Source: Heracleum sosnowskyi (taxonomy: Eukaryota > Streptophyta > Magnoliopsida > Apiales > Apiaceae). From it: 64,000 bases of DNA. Numbering within the stretch: position 1 is the stretch's first letter; each line of letters begins with the position of its first letter. The notes beneath the pieces are model-generated. The model did no database searches and had not been told where the DNA came from. It worked only from the letters and a program-made list of their open reading frames with translations. Made by a program: the position numbers and the translations under genes. Below are positions 1 to 10,564 of the stretch, in pieces. The stretch spans positions 63,879,481 to 63,943,480 of the forward strand of contig CM061236.1 of NCBI GenBank assembly GCA_030848705.1, written 5' to 3'.

Positions 1-437
1 TCGGTATATATTAAATGATTTGGAAATAGTACTAGATGCATGTTATATTATTTTTTTTGTTGGGTATATGCATGTGATATTGATTTTCTATTAACTGCAA
101 TAATCATTTTTGAACTCTTAAGTTTATTATTTGATCTTTTAGAAATTTTATAATAACTAAATTTTTTTTAATGCAGAAAACGAGCACAATATTAAAATTA
201 AAAACTACAAATAAATTTAAAAATAAATAAAATCACAAATAATTCGATCAAAAAATAATAATATTAGAAGTATCGAATTACTTATCAAAACGTAACCCAT
301 ATAGGATGTGTTATGTTATGATTTGTTAAAACTCAACTAATAATATTGAAACTTCTACATAAATTTTACTAATAAAATTATTTTAAATTGACACATCATC
401 AACTTACATTATTTGTGATCAAATTTTTAATATTCAA

Positions 438-476
438 CTAGCATTTTACCCGTGCGACGCACCGAAAGCACAATCT
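438..476 (-). mobile_element. Helitron-like 3' terminus (minus strand)
   Basis: Read on the minus strand, a short GC-rich hairpin (GTGCG facing CGCAC) is followed about a dozen bases later by CTAG and then T. This is the usual layout of a plant Helitron 3' end, where rolling-circle transposition terminates. The body would extend to the right, towards 900, but I cannot identify the matching 5' TC end. It may be truncated or interrupted by element B. Confidence 0.4.
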
Positions 477-689
477 TAAAATTTTTAAATCTTAAAAATT
501 TCAAAATATTTATAAATATGTTATATAACATAACTTTTATCAATTTTTTACCACGTACTTTTATTAAATATACACATGTATGTATTAATAAATATAAATT
601 ATGTTAATAATACAACAGTTGTTACAACTTGAAGTCTGAATCTACAAATCTAAAAATACGACTAAAGGAAAACTCTACGATCGAGGCTC

Positions 690-790
690 TGAGGCGCCCT
701 GTACGGGATCGGGGCGGGTTGGGGGACTGATTTCGGGGTCGGGTGCGGGGATAACACTCCCCGACCCCGAAGTGATCCGCGCCCATCCCT
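690..790. repeat. GC-rich island with GGGGTCGGG-type words
   Basis: In a surrounding of about 75-80% AT, roughly 100 bases are dominated by G and C, with repeated GGGTCGGG and CCCGACCCCG words on opposite strands that could fold back on each other. Similar stretches occur as dispersed fragments in plant genomes. I cannot assign it to a transposon family. Confidence 0.5.
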
Positions 791-895
791 AGTTATGTTA
801 TTGGTTGATAAGAAAATAAATATTTATAATTAAAAATAAAAATTCAACCGCATAAAAAATTGATTGAACAAATATATAAAATGCTACCATCATAA

Positions 896-900
896 CAAAA
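896..900. repeat. Target site duplication of element B (left)
   Basis: caaaa here matches caaaa at 27108-27112, directly outside the two LTRs of element B. This proves that 901-27107 entered as one insertion. Confidence 0.92.
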
Positions 901-2255
901 TGTTAGGTCCTGATATGTTTGTAGAAGGGGGGTTGAATACAAACAGTACCGTTTAATCGAATTTGTATTGTTGAATTTAACAATTACAATACCAAATTTA
1001 ATGCGGAATAAAATGAAACAAGATTTAAGTTAAATAAAACTCTATTGAACTTGAAGGGTGTTACAAATCAGTGTACAGATTACAAGGTTCTTGTTAAAAC
1101 AAATCTAGAATAAATTCGACATGAATTTATCTATATTTGTAATAAAAGGATCGAATACTAAAAAGTAGTTCGATAGTAATTTTAGGGATTATGATCCGCT
1201 AGATTGTCAAAGCAGTACAAGTAATTGAATTCTAGTTGATTGGATATAACTTTGATTGCTAGAATTTATTACAAGAAATGTATTGAATGCTTCTGGTTGG
1301 CTCGAGTTAAATGGCAGAAGTAAAGAGATGATACTTTGTTTTTGCTTCTGTCTTGAATTGTAATGTGTATTCTGTTTGATCAATGCACTTGTTAATTAAA
1401 CAAGTCAACAGATCAAATGCACGCGCCAAAACCACTGCAATTTGATTTACACTAATAGTACTATCCAATTAAACCTGGTAGTACTATCGGTAGGACTATC
1501 AGTTTGAACTGGTAGTACTATCGGTAGTACTAACACAGATAGCACTACTAGTATAAATAGAATTAGGTATAAAACTGATTTAATGCATTCTACTATTAAT
1601 TGATTTAATAAATGAATTAATTCTTTCAGAATTAATTCAATGATTAAATAAATTAAATAAATGACTCAAATAATTTCATAAATAAATTAATTCTGGAGAA
1701 TTAATTTATATATTAAATTACTTAAGATCTAGATTGATTAATTTAATATATGAATTAATTCTGAAAGAATTAATTCCTAGATTAAATTAATTAACTTATA
1801 GAATAATATTAAAAGAGAATTAAACTAATTCTTAGAACCACTAAAATTGATGACGAACTTCCACTGACTGACGTTGACACTCCATGTACTGTCTGGTTCA
1901 CGAGCGACAAACTTTAATGGTTGTTCTTCAATCTCGACTTTAAGCTGTGATTCTTTACTCCTTCTATTTAAACAAGGACTGTAACCTGTAAGTTTTCCCG
2001 TCACACTTCTGAAATCTCTGTCACTTTAAATAGATCCACTTTCTTGAATACTTCACTGAGGCTTGATCAAATAAATGAACTTCTTCCGGTGTAGAATAAC
2101 TTCAAGTATGTAGACGACTTTAATCTTCATTCTTTGACAGATATAATATTCTGAGATCTCTGTGACATCTGTATTTATTATTTACTTATTACATCTTGGT
2201 TTATGTTGAGTAGAATCCTCTGTGTTTACAAATAGGCCTAGACATATGCCTTTCA
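901..2255 (-). repeat. LTR of element B (3' LTR in element orientation)
   Basis: 1355 bp with TG and CA ends, nearly identical to 25753-27107 and of equal length. About 1449-1555 contain several copies of the word TAGTACTA, the signature repeated inside the element at 19356-19740. The polypurine tract abuts it at 2257-2264. Confidence 0.95.
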
Positions 2256-2256
2256 A

Positions 2257-2264
2257 TCTCCCCC
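2257..2264 (-). other. Polypurine tract of element B
   Basis: On the minus strand GGGGGAGA lies one base before the LTR start. The same core precedes the 3' LTR of elements A and C, so it is the plus-strand primer of reverse transcription. Confidence 0.85.
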
Positions 2265-2519
2265 TATTTGTTTGTTAGACAATAACAACCAAATACCTCT
2301 AGAGGATAACTCAACTAAAACAAGAAAAGATAAGACTTTTAAGAGCCAAGCAAATAATAAAAAGTTCTGGATTAAATATAACAATTTCCAGATTCAAACA
2401 ATAAAGATAAATACAAGATAGATGTTCCTCTAGCCTGAACAAATGATAAATTTCCCTATCTTGATTTACCTAGCTCTAAACATATAACATTTACAAATTG
2501 AGCTAACTACATCATGCCT
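2265..2519 (-). other. 3' untranslated stretch of element B
   Basis: Between the ORF3 stop at 2520 and the polypurine tract I see no reading frame of note. AT-rich, with no further structure recognised. Confidence 0.6.
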
Positions 2520-2937
2520 TTAGTCTCTATTTTCACCTTCTTCAGCTTCTGCCAAGGTGACTAGAAGATCTTTGTCAAGGACACGATCACTTTCAGAAAC
2601 CACACCACTTGGCATTACTGGTTGAGTGGTGATCTTCTTCAATCTATTCTTCATCTGAGCATACCTTGGAATTTTCTCCGTGCAGTAGTCTGAAATCACA
2701 TCAGCAACTTCAGACTTCTCTATAGAAGCAAACCCAGAAGTTCTAAGAAGATTCTCCAACTTCACCAGTTACATAGCAGTCTGTAGCTTCATGGAATCAG
2801 GATCCAGCCTTATAGTCTCCAAAGTTGTACCTCTGTAGATTTTGACTTCATAAGGAAAATGTACAACTTGAGGGCTGGCCTTCATAGAAGAATCTCTCAG
2901 CCGGTCATACAGAAGCTCGTTCAAGCAAGAAGATCTT
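2520..2937 (-). pseudogene. Element B ORF3, C-terminal piece beyond the insertion of element A
   Basis: This is the downstream end of the long ORF3 that starts at 18847. The frame entering the A insertion at 15739 resumes here in the same phase after subtracting A and its 5-bp duplication. An in-frame TAA stands at 2769-2771. The frame then stays open, with Lys/Glu-rich sequence, to the terminal stop at 2520. No known domain is visible. The piece cannot be expressed as part of ORF3 now. Confidence 0.75.
2933..2937. repeat. Target site duplication of element A (left)
   Basis: atctt, repeated at 15739-15743 immediately outside the second LTR of element A. Confidence 0.93.
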
Positions 2938-3484
2938 TGTTAGATATAATTGCTAATGTTTGTTTATCAGTGTTTAAGCAACAGGTACTGACAAGAGGTT
3001 ATCAGAAGCCAGTCAGAGTTTAGTTAAACTCTGACAGGGTGAAGAGTTTAATTGAAGCCGGTCAGAGTTTAGTTAAAGTCTGACAGGGTGATAGTTGAAT
3101 TAGCTGTCGGTGCAGAATTGAAGATTCTAGAAGCGATATATTCTGAAGATGGAAAGAAGCAGAATATATTGATACAGCTAAGGAAACAGAATAGAAGATA
3201 AGAAGCAATCCTTAATTGATAAGTTTTGTATAGCTAACTTGTAGGAATATCAATTAGATAAGGATTGTATGTAGCTGTGTACTATATAAACACAGGTAGG
3301 TTATCCCTAGAAGGGACGCGTGAATATTGATATATTATTCTTGTAACCTAGAAGCTCTTTGTGATTCTTTAACATCATAAAGAGAAAAGCTGTTAATACG
3401 ATTACAGTTTTATTGATTCATACAAGTGTGTTTTTTATTGTTATTTTCATATATACTTGATTATATTGTGTATTCGGCCTAACA
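2938..3484 (+). repeat. 5' LTR of element A
   Basis: 547 bp starting TG and ending CA, matched by 15192-15738. It contains a 49-bp-period duplication at 3012-3091, each copy holding the palindrome GAGTTTAGTTAAACTC or a one-base variant. A TATA box follows at 3283-3290. Confidence 0.95.
3283..3290 (+). promoter_or_regulatory. TATA box of the element A LTR promoter
   Basis: TATATAAA, about 190 bases after the palindromic duplication and about 200 before the LTR end, a suitable place for the pol II start that makes the genomic RNA. The other LTR has the same sequence. Confidence 0.65.
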
Positions 3485-3486
3485 AT

Positions 3487-3499
3487 TGGTATCAGAGCC
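3487..3499 (+). other. Primer binding site of element A
   Basis: TGGTATCAGAGCC starts two bases after the LTR. This is the common Ty1/copia match to the 3' end of initiator methionine tRNA. Confidence 0.9.
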
Positions 3500-3547
3500 A
3501 AGGCTGTTTAATATATACAGTTTTACGATTCAAACACAGTAATAATC

Positions 3548-5872
3548 ATGTCTGAAGAAAATCAAACTGCTCCCAAGGCTGAACAGGTTAAGCCTAATTC
3601 GGTGAGTCGATATGAAACAATCAGGGTTCCGATTCTCAGGCCTGTAGAGTATCCGATTTGGAAGGTGAAGATGACCATGTTTCTGGAGGCTACAGATCCA
3701 GAATATCTTGACAGAATTTATGATGGTCCTCATAATCCAACCAAACTAGCCCCTGTTGTTGATGGACAAGAACAAAAGACTGTTCTAAAGGAAAAGAAAG
3801 ATTTGACTCCTGAGGACATCTCATCAATCGCAAAGGATGCAAAGGTTAGACATCTTCTCCACAGTGCGTTAGATAACGTTATGTCTAACAGAGTAATTGG
3901 CTGCAAGACTGCCAAAGAGATATGGGATGCTCTAGAAGTCAGATGCCAAGGAACAGGTGCTATCAAGAAGAATAGGAGGACCATACTAACTCAGGAGTAT
4001 GAGCACTTTGATTCAAGACCAAATGAAACCTTGACTGAGACCCATGACAGATTTTGCAAATTATTGAATGATCTGTCTCTGGTTGATAAAGAATATGAGC
4101 TTGAAGAGTCTAATCTCAAGTTTCTGTTATCTCTTCCTGAAAAGTGGGATTTGAAAACAACCACAATAAGAGATAATTATGAGCTTGCTGATACAGAACT
4201 TGATGAAATCTATGGGTTATTGAAAACTCATGAACTGGAGATAGATCAAAGGAATAGAAGATTGAGTAAAAAGACAAAATCTGTTGCTCTCAAAGTCGAG
4301 GAGAAGCCCATTAAGAAGGAATCATCAAGGAAGAAAGCCAAGGGAAAGGCTTTAGTGATTAAATCTGAGAGTGAATCATCAAACTCTGATGATGTTTCAA
4401 ACTCTGATGAAGCTTCTGATTCTGAGGATGATGAAGAGGAGATGATGCAAATGGCTGCCTTGATGGTTAAGACATTTAAGAAGATGGGATTCAAGAACTT
4501 TAAGAAGGGTAAAAGATTCTCAAGGAGAGATTCAAATTCTGAGAAGAAGAATTTCAGAAAGTCTGATGGAAGGGATATCAAGTCTGGAAAGAAGGACAAA
4601 TCTGAGATCCAGTGCTACAAGTGCAAAGAGATGGGTCACTATGCTCCAGAGTGCAAGAAAGGAAGAACTGAAAAAGCACTCATCTCTAAAGGCATAGACT
4701 GGGCAGATACTTCAGATTCTGATGATGGAGTGAATTATGCACTCATGGCAACTGTCAAAGATGAAGTTGAGTCATCAGAAAATAAGGTACCTCTAACTAC
4801 TTATGCTTATGATACTGATAATATTTCTGAATTAAGAATTTATCTTAAAAACATACATGTTAGTTATAGGGATCAGACTTTAGAGAATGAGAGGATCAAA
4901 TCTGAGAATCTTAGTCTTAAAGAAAGAAACAAGTTTCTTGAAAGAGAACTTGAGAATATGAAGCAGATTCAAAAAGAAAGAGATGATGCTGTTTATATTG
5001 AACAGGAAGTGCTTAAGAAAAATAAGCAGCTAGAATCTGAACTAGAAAAAGAAAGAAAAATAATCAAAACTTGGACAGATTCTGGAAGAGACACTCATCA
5101 AGTGTTTCAGACTGATTCTGTAGGTTTAGGTTATTGTGAAAATGATGAACTTAGGTTTAAAGACAAGGTTAAGGTAAAACCACAACTTAAACCTGTGAAA
5201 TTTGTTCCAGAAGCCAATAAGTTAAAATCTGTTGTAATAAGGGAAGCTGATATGGAATCAGATGAATCTTGTGAAAAACAGGAAAATATTATAACAGAAA
5301 AACTTATGGAAGTAGAAGCTGTTAGAAAACCAGTAAAAACTTGTGAAAAACAGGTTAATGTTGGCTTGATGACAGGAAAACAGTTCAATCATAAGTTGAA
5401 AGAGGTAAAGTCTTCCATGAAACCTAAAGGATCCAAGAGAAATAGGAATGGAAAAGTAGGCATAAATAATAGAAATAATCATATGCCTAATGCTAGTGCC
5501 TCAAGAAAAACATGTTATAATTGTGGTAGTTCTAATCATCTTGCTAGATTTTGCACTAAGAACAAACATATTAATTCTTTACCTTCTACTTCAGAAGTAA
5601 AGAATGATTATGTTAGAATAAGACCACAGACCTTATGCAGACACTGTGGAAGCACTTGGCATTCCATTTACACTTGCAAGAATTATCATGCTATTTATCA
5701 TAATTATTATGAGCTAAAACCCAATTTGAAATGGGTTAGAGCAAACTCTGCTAGTGTAAAAACTGACAATGTTAGTTTAAACTCTGATAATGCTGATTCC
5801 GCTGCAAAAGCTAACACTGTTAAGAAAGACAAAGGATCCAAGCAAGTCTGGATCCTTAAAACTAACACTTAG
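3548..5872 (+). CDS. Gag polyprotein of element A (intact)
   Basis: 774 aa from the first ATG after the primer site. It should form the capsid-like particle around the element RNA. Residues about 30-235 have the pattern of the plant copia gag domain (UBN2 type), with a YPIWK start and an EIWDAL segment. Ser/Asp/Glu- and Lys-rich stretches follow. There are three CX2CX4HX4C knuckles beginning at about C356, C656 and C697, where one is usual. A coiled-coil-like Glu/Lys region lies around 435-510. It ends in TAG at 5870-5872. The pol frame opens only at 5886, so the two do not overlap. The codons AAC TCT GAT (Asn-Ser-Asp) recur, always as the word AAACTCTGA. Confidence 0.92.
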   Translation: MSEENQTAPKAEQVKPNSVSRYETIRVPILRPVEYPIWKVKMTMFLEATDPEYLDRIYDGPHNPTKLAPVVDGQEQKTVLKEKKDLTPEDISSIAKDAKVRHLLHSALDNVMSNRVIGCKTAKEIWDALEVRCQGTGAIKKNRRTILTQEYEHFDSRPNETLTETHDRFCKLLNDLSLVDKEYELEESNLKFLLSLPEKWDLKTTTIRDNYELADTELDEIYGLLKTHELEIDQRNRRLSKKTKSVALKVEEKPIKKESSRKKAKGKALVIKSESESSNSDDVSNSDEASDSEDDEEEMMQMAALMVKTFKKMGFKNFKKGKRFSRRDSNSEKKNFRKSDGRDIKSGKKDKSEIQCYKCKEMGHYAPECKKGRTEKALISKGIDWADTSDSDDGVNYALMATVKDEVESSENKVPLTTYAYDTDNISELRIYLKNIHVSYRDQTLENERIKSENLSLKERNKFLERELENMKQIQKERDDAVYIEQEVLKKNKQLESELEKERKIIKTWTDSGRDTHQVFQTDSVGLGYCENDELRFKDKVKVKPQLKPVKFVPEANKLKSVVIREADMESDESCEKQENIITEKLMEVEAVRKPVKTCEKQVNVGLMTGKQFNHKLKEVKSSMKPKGSKRNRNGKVGINNRNNHMPNASASRKTCYNCGSSNHLARFCTKNKHINSLPSTSEVKNDYVRIRPQTLCRHCGSTWHSIYTCKNYHAIYHNYYELKPNLKWVRANSASVKTDNVSLNSDNADSAAKANTVKKDKGSKQVWILKTNT

Positions 5873-5885
5873 TGTTTGTTTGTGA

Positions 5886-8800
5886 CTGCAGGGTATAATA
5901 GAGAGCACACTTATCTTGGACAGTGGATGCTCAGGACATATGACTGGAAATAAAGCCCTGCTATCAGAATTCGAGGAGAAGGCTGGCCCAAAAGTTTCCT
6001 ATGGAGATGGCAACATAGGACACACTCTGGGATATGGCAATATCAATCTTGGAAGTGTCATCATCACAAATGTAGCTCTAGTCTCAGGACTCAAGCATAA
6101 TCTGTTATCTGTGAGTCAAATCTGTGACAGAGGAAACCATGTAGATTTTCATAGTGAATACTGTGAAGTTATCAGTAAATCTACTGGAAAAGTTGTTCTA
6201 GTTGGACACAGGCGCAACAATATTTATGAAGCAAGTTTGGTAACAAACTCTGATGGAAAAATAGTGTGTCTGACTGCAAAAATGTCAAATGAAGAGAGTT
6301 GGAATTGGCACAAGAAGCTCTCTCATCTCAATTTGAACAACATCAATGAGCTAATAAGAAAGGATCTTGTAAGAGGACTTCCAAAATCAATACTCAATCT
6401 AGATGGTCTATGTGATTCTTGTCAAAAGGCCAAGCAAAGGAAGTCATCTTTCAAGAGCAAATCTGAATCATCAGTAGTGGAACCTTATCATCTTTTACAT
6501 GTTGATCTCTTTGGACCAGTAAATGTGATGTCAATGGGCAGAAAGAAATATGCTCTAGTAATTGTTGATGAATATACTAGATATACATGGGTGTATTTCT
6601 TATCAAAGAAGGATGAAACTGCTCAAATTCTGTTGGATCATGTAAATCAACTGGACAAAGGATCACATTACAAAGTCAAAATAATAAGGAGTGATAATGG
6701 AACTGAATTCAGAAACTCAATCTTAGAAGCTTTCTGCAAGGAAAGAGGAGTCAAACAAGAATTCTCTGCACCTGGAACTCCACAGCAAAATGGTGTAGTT
6801 GAAAGAAAGACCAGAACTTTAATTGAAGCTGCCAGAACTATGCTTGATGAAGCAAAATTACCAACATACTTCTGGGCAGAAGCTGTTCAAACTGCTTGTT
6901 TTACTCAAAATGCAACATTGATCAACAAGCATGGGAAAACACCATATGAGATGGTGAAAAATAAGAAGCCAAATTTGAAATATTTTCACATATTTGGATG
7001 CAAATGCTTTGTGTTGAAGACTCATCCTGAACAGTTGACAAAGTTCGAGTTAAAAGCTGATGAAGGAATCTTTGTTGGCTATCCATTGTCAACAAAAGCA
7101 TTCAGAGTTTACAATCTGAGAACTAAGGTGATCATGGAATCCATACATGTGTCATTTGATGACAAGAAAATAATTGGACTTGAAGACAAGGATGGATATG
7201 ATCAACTACGTTTTGAAAATGAAGATCTATTCTCTGATGATGTAAACTCTGATGAAGCAGGTTTGACAAACTCTGACGGAGCATACTCTGAACCTCTACT
7301 GGTAAATACTGAAGAAACTGAAAATTCTCAAATTGAACAAAATAGAGAACCAGTTGAGGGGGAGCGTGAAGAAGCTCAACAAGACACAGCAAGTGAGTCA
7401 GTTGAGGAAACTGATTCAAACTCTGACAGTTCAAACACTGAGCCATCCAACTCAAGGGGAGCCTCAGATACTGCAGAAAGTCAACGTATGAATCAGGAGA
7501 GCATGGATCAAGGGGGAGGATTCAATAATGATGCAAGAAACCACTTACCAACAGCCAGAAAGTGGACACAGGCACACACACCTGATCTCATAATTGGAGA
7601 TCCTGAAGCTAGTGTGAGAACTAGAAGTGCAACAAACAATGAGTGTCTGTATCATGCTTTCTTGTCTCAAACAGAACCAAAGAAAGTGGAGGAAGCTCTT
7701 CAAGATGCTAATTGGATTACAGCAATGCAAGAAGAGTTAAATGAATTTGAAAGAAATGAAGTCTGGACACTTGTACCTAGACCAAAGAATAGATCAATAG
7801 TAGGTACAAAGTGGGTTTTCAGAAACAAGACTGACAGTGAAGGTGTGATTACAAGAAACAAGGCTAGACTTGTGGCTAAAGGTTATTCACAACAGGAAGG
7901 AATTGACTATGATGAAACCTTTGCTCCAGTTGCAAGATTGGAGGCCATAAGAATCTTTCTGGCCTATGCTGCACACAAGAAGTTTAAAGTCTTTCAGATG
8001 GATGTAAAAAGTGCTTTTCTCAATGGGAAGCTTGAAGAAGAAGTGTTTGTTGAACAACCACCAGGATTTGTAGATTCCAAGCATCCAGATTATGTCTACA
8101 GGCTTGACAAGGCATTATATGGACTAAAGCAAGCACCAAGAGCATGGTATGAAACTCTTGCTCAATTTCTTTTAGAAAGTGGGTTCACAAGAGGTACAAT
8201 TGATAAAACCTTGTTTTATTTCAATTCTGGTGATGATTTGCTTTTAGTTCAAATTTATGTAGATGATATTATTTTTGGATCTACTAATGACAAACTTTGT
8301 AAGAAGTTTGCAAAGCTTATGCAATCCAGGTATCAAATGAGCATGATGGGAGAGCTTAGTTACTTTCTAGGCTTACAAGTAAAGCAAACAGATGATGGTA
8401 TTTTTATCAATCAAGCAAAGTATACCAGAAATCTTCTAAAGAAATTTGGTATGCTTGAAAGTTCATCTGCTACAACTCCCATGGCTACAGCAACGAAGCT
8501 TGACAAAGACACAGGAGTCTCAGTAGATATGACTAACTATAGAGGAATGATAGGGTCTCTACTGTATCTTACTGCAAGTAGACCTGATATCATGTATGCA
8601 ACATGTCTTTGTGCAAGATTTCAAGCAGATCCCAGAGAGCCTCATCTAACAGCTGTAAAAAGGATTTTCAAATATCTCAAAGGCACCATAACCTTGGGTT
8701 TGTGGTATCCTAGAGAATCAGAGTTTAAGTTAATTGGTTACTCTGATGCAAATTTTGCAGGCTGTAAGATCGATAGAAAAAGTACAAGTGGAAGCTGTCA

Positions 8801-9200
8801 ATTTTTAGGTGACAGATTGGTTTCTTGGTACAGTAAGAAACAGAAATCAATTTCTACATCCACTGCAGAAGCAGAGTATATAGCAGCTGGTAGCTGTTGT
8901 GCACAGATTTTATGGATGAAGAATCAATTGCTGGATTATGGGTTAAGGTACTCTAGAATACCTATTTTCTGTGATAACCAAAGTGCTATTGCTATGACAG
9001 GTAATCCAGTACAGCATTCCATGACCAAGCACATCAGCATAAGGTATCATTTTATCAGAGAACATGTGGAAGAAGGAAACATTGAGCTTCATTTTGTGTC
9101 TACAGACCAACAACTTGCAGATATCTTCACCAAACCTTTGAGTGAAGCTACTTTTACAAGATTGGTAAATGAACTTGGAATGATCTCTGGTTCTGACTAG
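5886..9200 (+). CDS. Pol polyprotein of element A (protease, integrase, RT, RNase H; intact)
   Basis: The open frame starts after a TGA at 5883-5885; there is no ATG before the protease, so it must be made by fusion to gag or by splicing. Numbering from the Leu codon at 5916: protease DSG at 2-4; integrase zinc site H132, H137, C166, C169; catalytic D197, D260 and E296 with the canonical 35-residue spacing; a Ser/Asp/Glu-rich linker; reverse transcriptase with YVDD at 781-784; RNase H ending near the TAG at 9198-9200. No break is seen. The order is that of the copia superfamily. Just after the frame opens stands CTGCAGGG, which resembles a splice acceptor. Confidence 0.94.
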   Translation: MQGIIESTLILDSGCSGHMTGNKALLSEFEEKAGPKVSYGDGNIGHTLGYGNINLGSVIITNVALVSGLKHNLLSVSQICDRGNHVDFHSEYCEVISKSTGKVVLVGHRRNNIYEASLVTNSDGKIVCLTAKMSNEESWNWHKKLSHLNLNNINELIRKDLVRGLPKSILNLDGLCDSCQKAKQRKSSFKSKSESSVVEPYHLLHVDLFGPVNVMSMGRKKYALVIVDEYTRYTWVYFLSKKDETAQILLDHVNQLDKGSHYKVKIIRSDNGTEFRNSILEAFCKERGVKQEFSAPGTPQQNGVVERKTRTLIEAARTMLDEAKLPTYFWAEAVQTACFTQNATLINKHGKTPYEMVKNKKPNLKYFHIFGCKCFVLKTHPEQLTKFELKADEGIFVGYPLSTKAFRVYNLRTKVIMESIHVSFDDKKIIGLEDKDGYDQLRFENEDLFSDDVNSDEAGLTNSDGAYSEPLLVNTEETENSQIEQNREPVEGEREEAQQDTASESVEETDSNSDSSNTEPSNSRGASDTAESQRMNQESMDQGGGFNNDARNHLPTARKWTQAHTPDLIIGDPEASVRTRSATNNECLYHAFLSQTEPKKVEEALQDANWITAMQEELNEFERNEVWTLVPRPKNRSIVGTKWVFRNKTDSEGVITRNKARLVAKGYSQQEGIDYDETFAPVARLEAIRIFLAYAAHKKFKVFQMDVKSAFLNGKLEEEVFVEQPPGFVDSKHPDYVYRLDKALYGLKQAPRAWYETLAQFLLESGFTRGTIDKTLFYFNSGDDLLLVQIYVDDIIFGSTNDKLCKKFAKLMQSRYQMSMMGELSYFLGLQVKQTDDGIFINQAKYTRNLLKKFGMLESSSATTPMATATKLDKDTGVSVDMTNYRGMIGSLLYLTASRPDIMYATCLCARFQADPREPHLTAVKRIFKYLKGTITLGLWYPRESEFKLIGYSDANFAGCKIDRKSTSGSCQFLGDRLVSWYSKKQKSISTSTAEAEYIAAGSCCAQILWMKNQLLDYGLRYSRIPIFCDNQSAIAMTGNPVQHSMTKHISIRYHFIREHVEEGNIELHFVSTDQQLADIFTKPLSEATFTRLVNELGMISGSD

Positions 9201-10564
9201 AGATACGGGTTAGACTCACTTTTTATGTTCATGATTTCTTATATGTGTTAACTGTTATGTGGACCAGCATGTTAAACTCTGATGATAAACTCTGTGAAGT
9301 GTCAGTCATACTCTGAAAGTAAACTCTGATGTTAAACTCTGTTGGTCATACTCTGGTAATTACAGTTTAATGCTATTCTCTAACTGTAATTTTGTCTGAA
9401 ACATATGGACCAATGAAGAAATTTGTATGAAGCATAATTCTCAGTAAGTAATTGTGAATCCTTAAGAGTTGATAGATTCTGATCTCAGATATGTGCAGTA
9501 AGCTAACACAGCATGATACTGTCTCTATATTTATAGCATCTCTTAGTTTATTGATCCTATACACTGAGTCTGTATTAGCTGTTTGCATTTTCTCTCATAA
9601 GTTAATTATAATCACTGATGAAAAGTCTAAACTCTGATTATTTATTGCAAATAATTCACCCTCAAATCAAAAGATGCCAAACAGAGCACAAATTCCTTTG
9701 AGATCATGTTGTGCCTAGGAAGATCCAGGAACTTATTGTATGAAATAAGGGCTAAAATCCTTGATTTTTGGTGACTAGTGCCAACCACTGATTACTGGAA
9801 AAATTAAAAAAAAATAAAAAATAAAAAATAAAAAAATAAAGGGGGTGAAAAATAAAAGACATATCCAAATGAAAGGATATCAGTAATACAGAGTTTAGAT
9901 AGAAAAATCAGTGTCTATGTTATACATGAGAGTTTAGGCAACCAGTTTTTACTACTTTAGTTTGTGGATTTTATGCACTTTGAGATGATCTAAATACTGA
10001 TTTCGGTAAACTCTGCTACTACACACACATTTTTCACAACTGTACAGATTGAGAAAAGAGTTTATTAACAAAGAAGGACAAATGGTAAACACTGATGTAT
10101 TGTGTGAAATACGCCGAGGTTACTTTGTTTTAATCTCTGATGGTTAAAATAATTTCTTTGTTTCAGACAGTTAATAATTTTGAGATTAGCCATTTGTTTT
10201 TCGGAAAAAGTATGATTGAACGGAGAACAGAAAGAGTATGTTTAATAAGTCCTGTTTGTGATTTGTAATGCTGCTGAGTATGTTCGTTAATTGTTTAAAG
10301 TTTTTTTTTCACTTTACAATTACTATGCAATATTGATAATACTGATATGTAAAGAAACAAATTTTTCATTAATTGATTCAAATTTACAATCAGACAATTT
10401 CATACTCATGTTAGCTAATCTTTCTGATACATACTAATCACTATGGTTACAAAAGAAAAGATCTATTTAACCAGGACAAGTATTTGAATGCTACATCTGA
10501 AGCAGAAGAGCTAGAGCCAGAAGCTATTGTGCTCTATTACTTCTGATGAGCGCAACCCAGTTGT
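9201..10564 (+). other. Post-pol spacer of element A with signature words
   Basis: Non-coding. AAACTCTG-type words cluster at about 9270-9360 and appear again near 9628 and 10008. An A-rich run with a GGGGGTGAAAA purine tract lies at about 9790-9860. No plus-strand gene is visible. Confidence 0.7.

Larger units (their letters stand above)
1..895. other. AT-rich intergenic DNA left of element B
   Basis: No reading frame with recognisable protein content is seen. The stretch holds a Helitron-like 3' terminus near 438 and a GC-rich island near 690-790, listed separately. The rest is AT-rich and featureless to me. It ends at the 5-bp target duplication of the large retrotransposon. Confidence 0.7.

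Noticed and set aside
1551..1559. TATAAATAG on the plus strand in the B LTR as promoter of B
   Set aside because: It points opposite to the element's transcription. It might serve antisense transcription, but there is no further support.
3485..3500. Match to initiator tRNA as a tRNA gene
   Set aside because: Only the short 3'-end complement is present, next to an LTR; it is the primer site. No tRNA or rRNA gene was recognised in the window.
9198..9200. Readthrough of the pol stop into ORF3 as reported for soybean SIRE1
   Set aside because: In all three elements pol and ORF3 are separated by 0.7-2.2 kb of non-coding spacer, so stop suppression cannot join them.
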